Positions 63,905-64,000 of a DNA stretch of 64,000 nt are shown here, in pieces (the first letter of the stretch is position 1; each line of letters starts with the position of its first letter). The stretch is from the NCBI RefSeq assembly GCF_950295315.1, contig NC_080162.1, positions 70,748,697 through 70,812,696 on the forward strand. The letters are read 5' to 3'. Source of the stretch: Erinaceus europaeus. Its lineage: Eukaryota > Chordata > Mammalia > Eulipotyphla > Erinaceidae. The notes under the pieces were generated by a model. That model saw only the letters and a program-made list of their open reading frames with translations, was not told the DNA's origin and searched no databases. The translations under genes and the position numbers were made by a program.

Positions 63905-64000
63905 TTTTTTAAATAATTTTTTAATATTTATTTATTTATTTATTTATTCCCTTTTGTTGCCTTTGTTTTATTGTTGTAGTTGTTGTTGTTGATGTTGCTG
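63905..64000 (-). mobile_element. SINE-A, cut by window edge
   Basis: TTATTTATTCCCTTTTGTTG tail start; the rest lies beyond the window. Confidence 0.85.

Overview
This is a mammalian nuclear window, most likely from a hedgehog (Erinaceidae, e.g. Erinaceus). The gene content is ordinary mammalian, with spliced genes and CpG-island promoters. The interspersed repeats match the tRNA-derived SINE and L1 families I recall from hedgehog sequence. The species call rests on recall of those repeats, not on a database search.

Two protein-coding genes are supported, both on the minus strand. MAVS (mitochondrial antiviral signalling protein) has coding exons at 24784-24668, 20900-20726, 19135-18969, 17037-16884, 14844-14126 and 13023-12556, with a CpG-rich promoter and first exon near 29.6-30.1 kb. 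Its exons join in frame with GT-AG sites to 599 codons plus stop. AP5S1 (sigma subunit of adaptor complex AP-5) has coding exons at 59832-59654 and 55270-54844 (201 codons plus stop) and a CpG-rich promoter near 61.85-62.4 kb. Read on the minus strand the order is AP5S1 then MAVS. This matches the human chromosome 20 order CDC25B - AP5S1 - MAVS - PANK2, of which only the middle two lie here. MAVS relays RIG-I/MDA5 signals from the outer mitochondrial membrane, whereas AP-5 acts on late endosomes; the genes are neighbours, not a pathway.

An SNRPG retrocopy (51.4-52.2 kb) and a 5'-truncated processed pseudogene of unidentified origin (31.6-32.0 kb) lie outside the coding exons.

Most of the rest is repeat. 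I use working names. SINE-A is about 280 bp, has the head GGGAGTCGGGCGGTAGCGCA and a body ending in CAACAAGGGCAACAAAAGGG; some copies carry an extra 'CTCCAGGAGCAGTGGATTC' tail module. SINE-B is about 200-260 bp, contains CACCTGCAGGGGGAAAGCTT, and ends in a tail of AATAAA-type repeats. SINE-C is about 150 bp, has the head GGTCCGGGAGGTGGCGCAGT and ends AATAAATAAAATCTT. SINE-D is about 120 bp and contains ATAGCATAATGGTTATGCAA. SINE-E covers looser copies containing AACTCACTTG or similar. L1 ORF2/3'-end fragments, ancient MIR copies, one solo LTR, two unclassified families (X and Y) and many microsatellites complete the picture. Several loci show insertions nested two to four deep with visible target-site duplications.

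Layout: 0-11.4 kb, repeat-rich flank downstream of MAVS, with an L1 and a nested LTR/SINE block; 11.4-30.1 kb, MAVS; 30.2-54.4 kb, repeat-dense intergenic DNA with L1 fragments, the family Y inverted pair and retrocopies; 54.4-62.4 kb, AP5S1; 62.4-64 kb, upstream flank. Repeat boundaries are read by eye and may be off by 5-20 bases.
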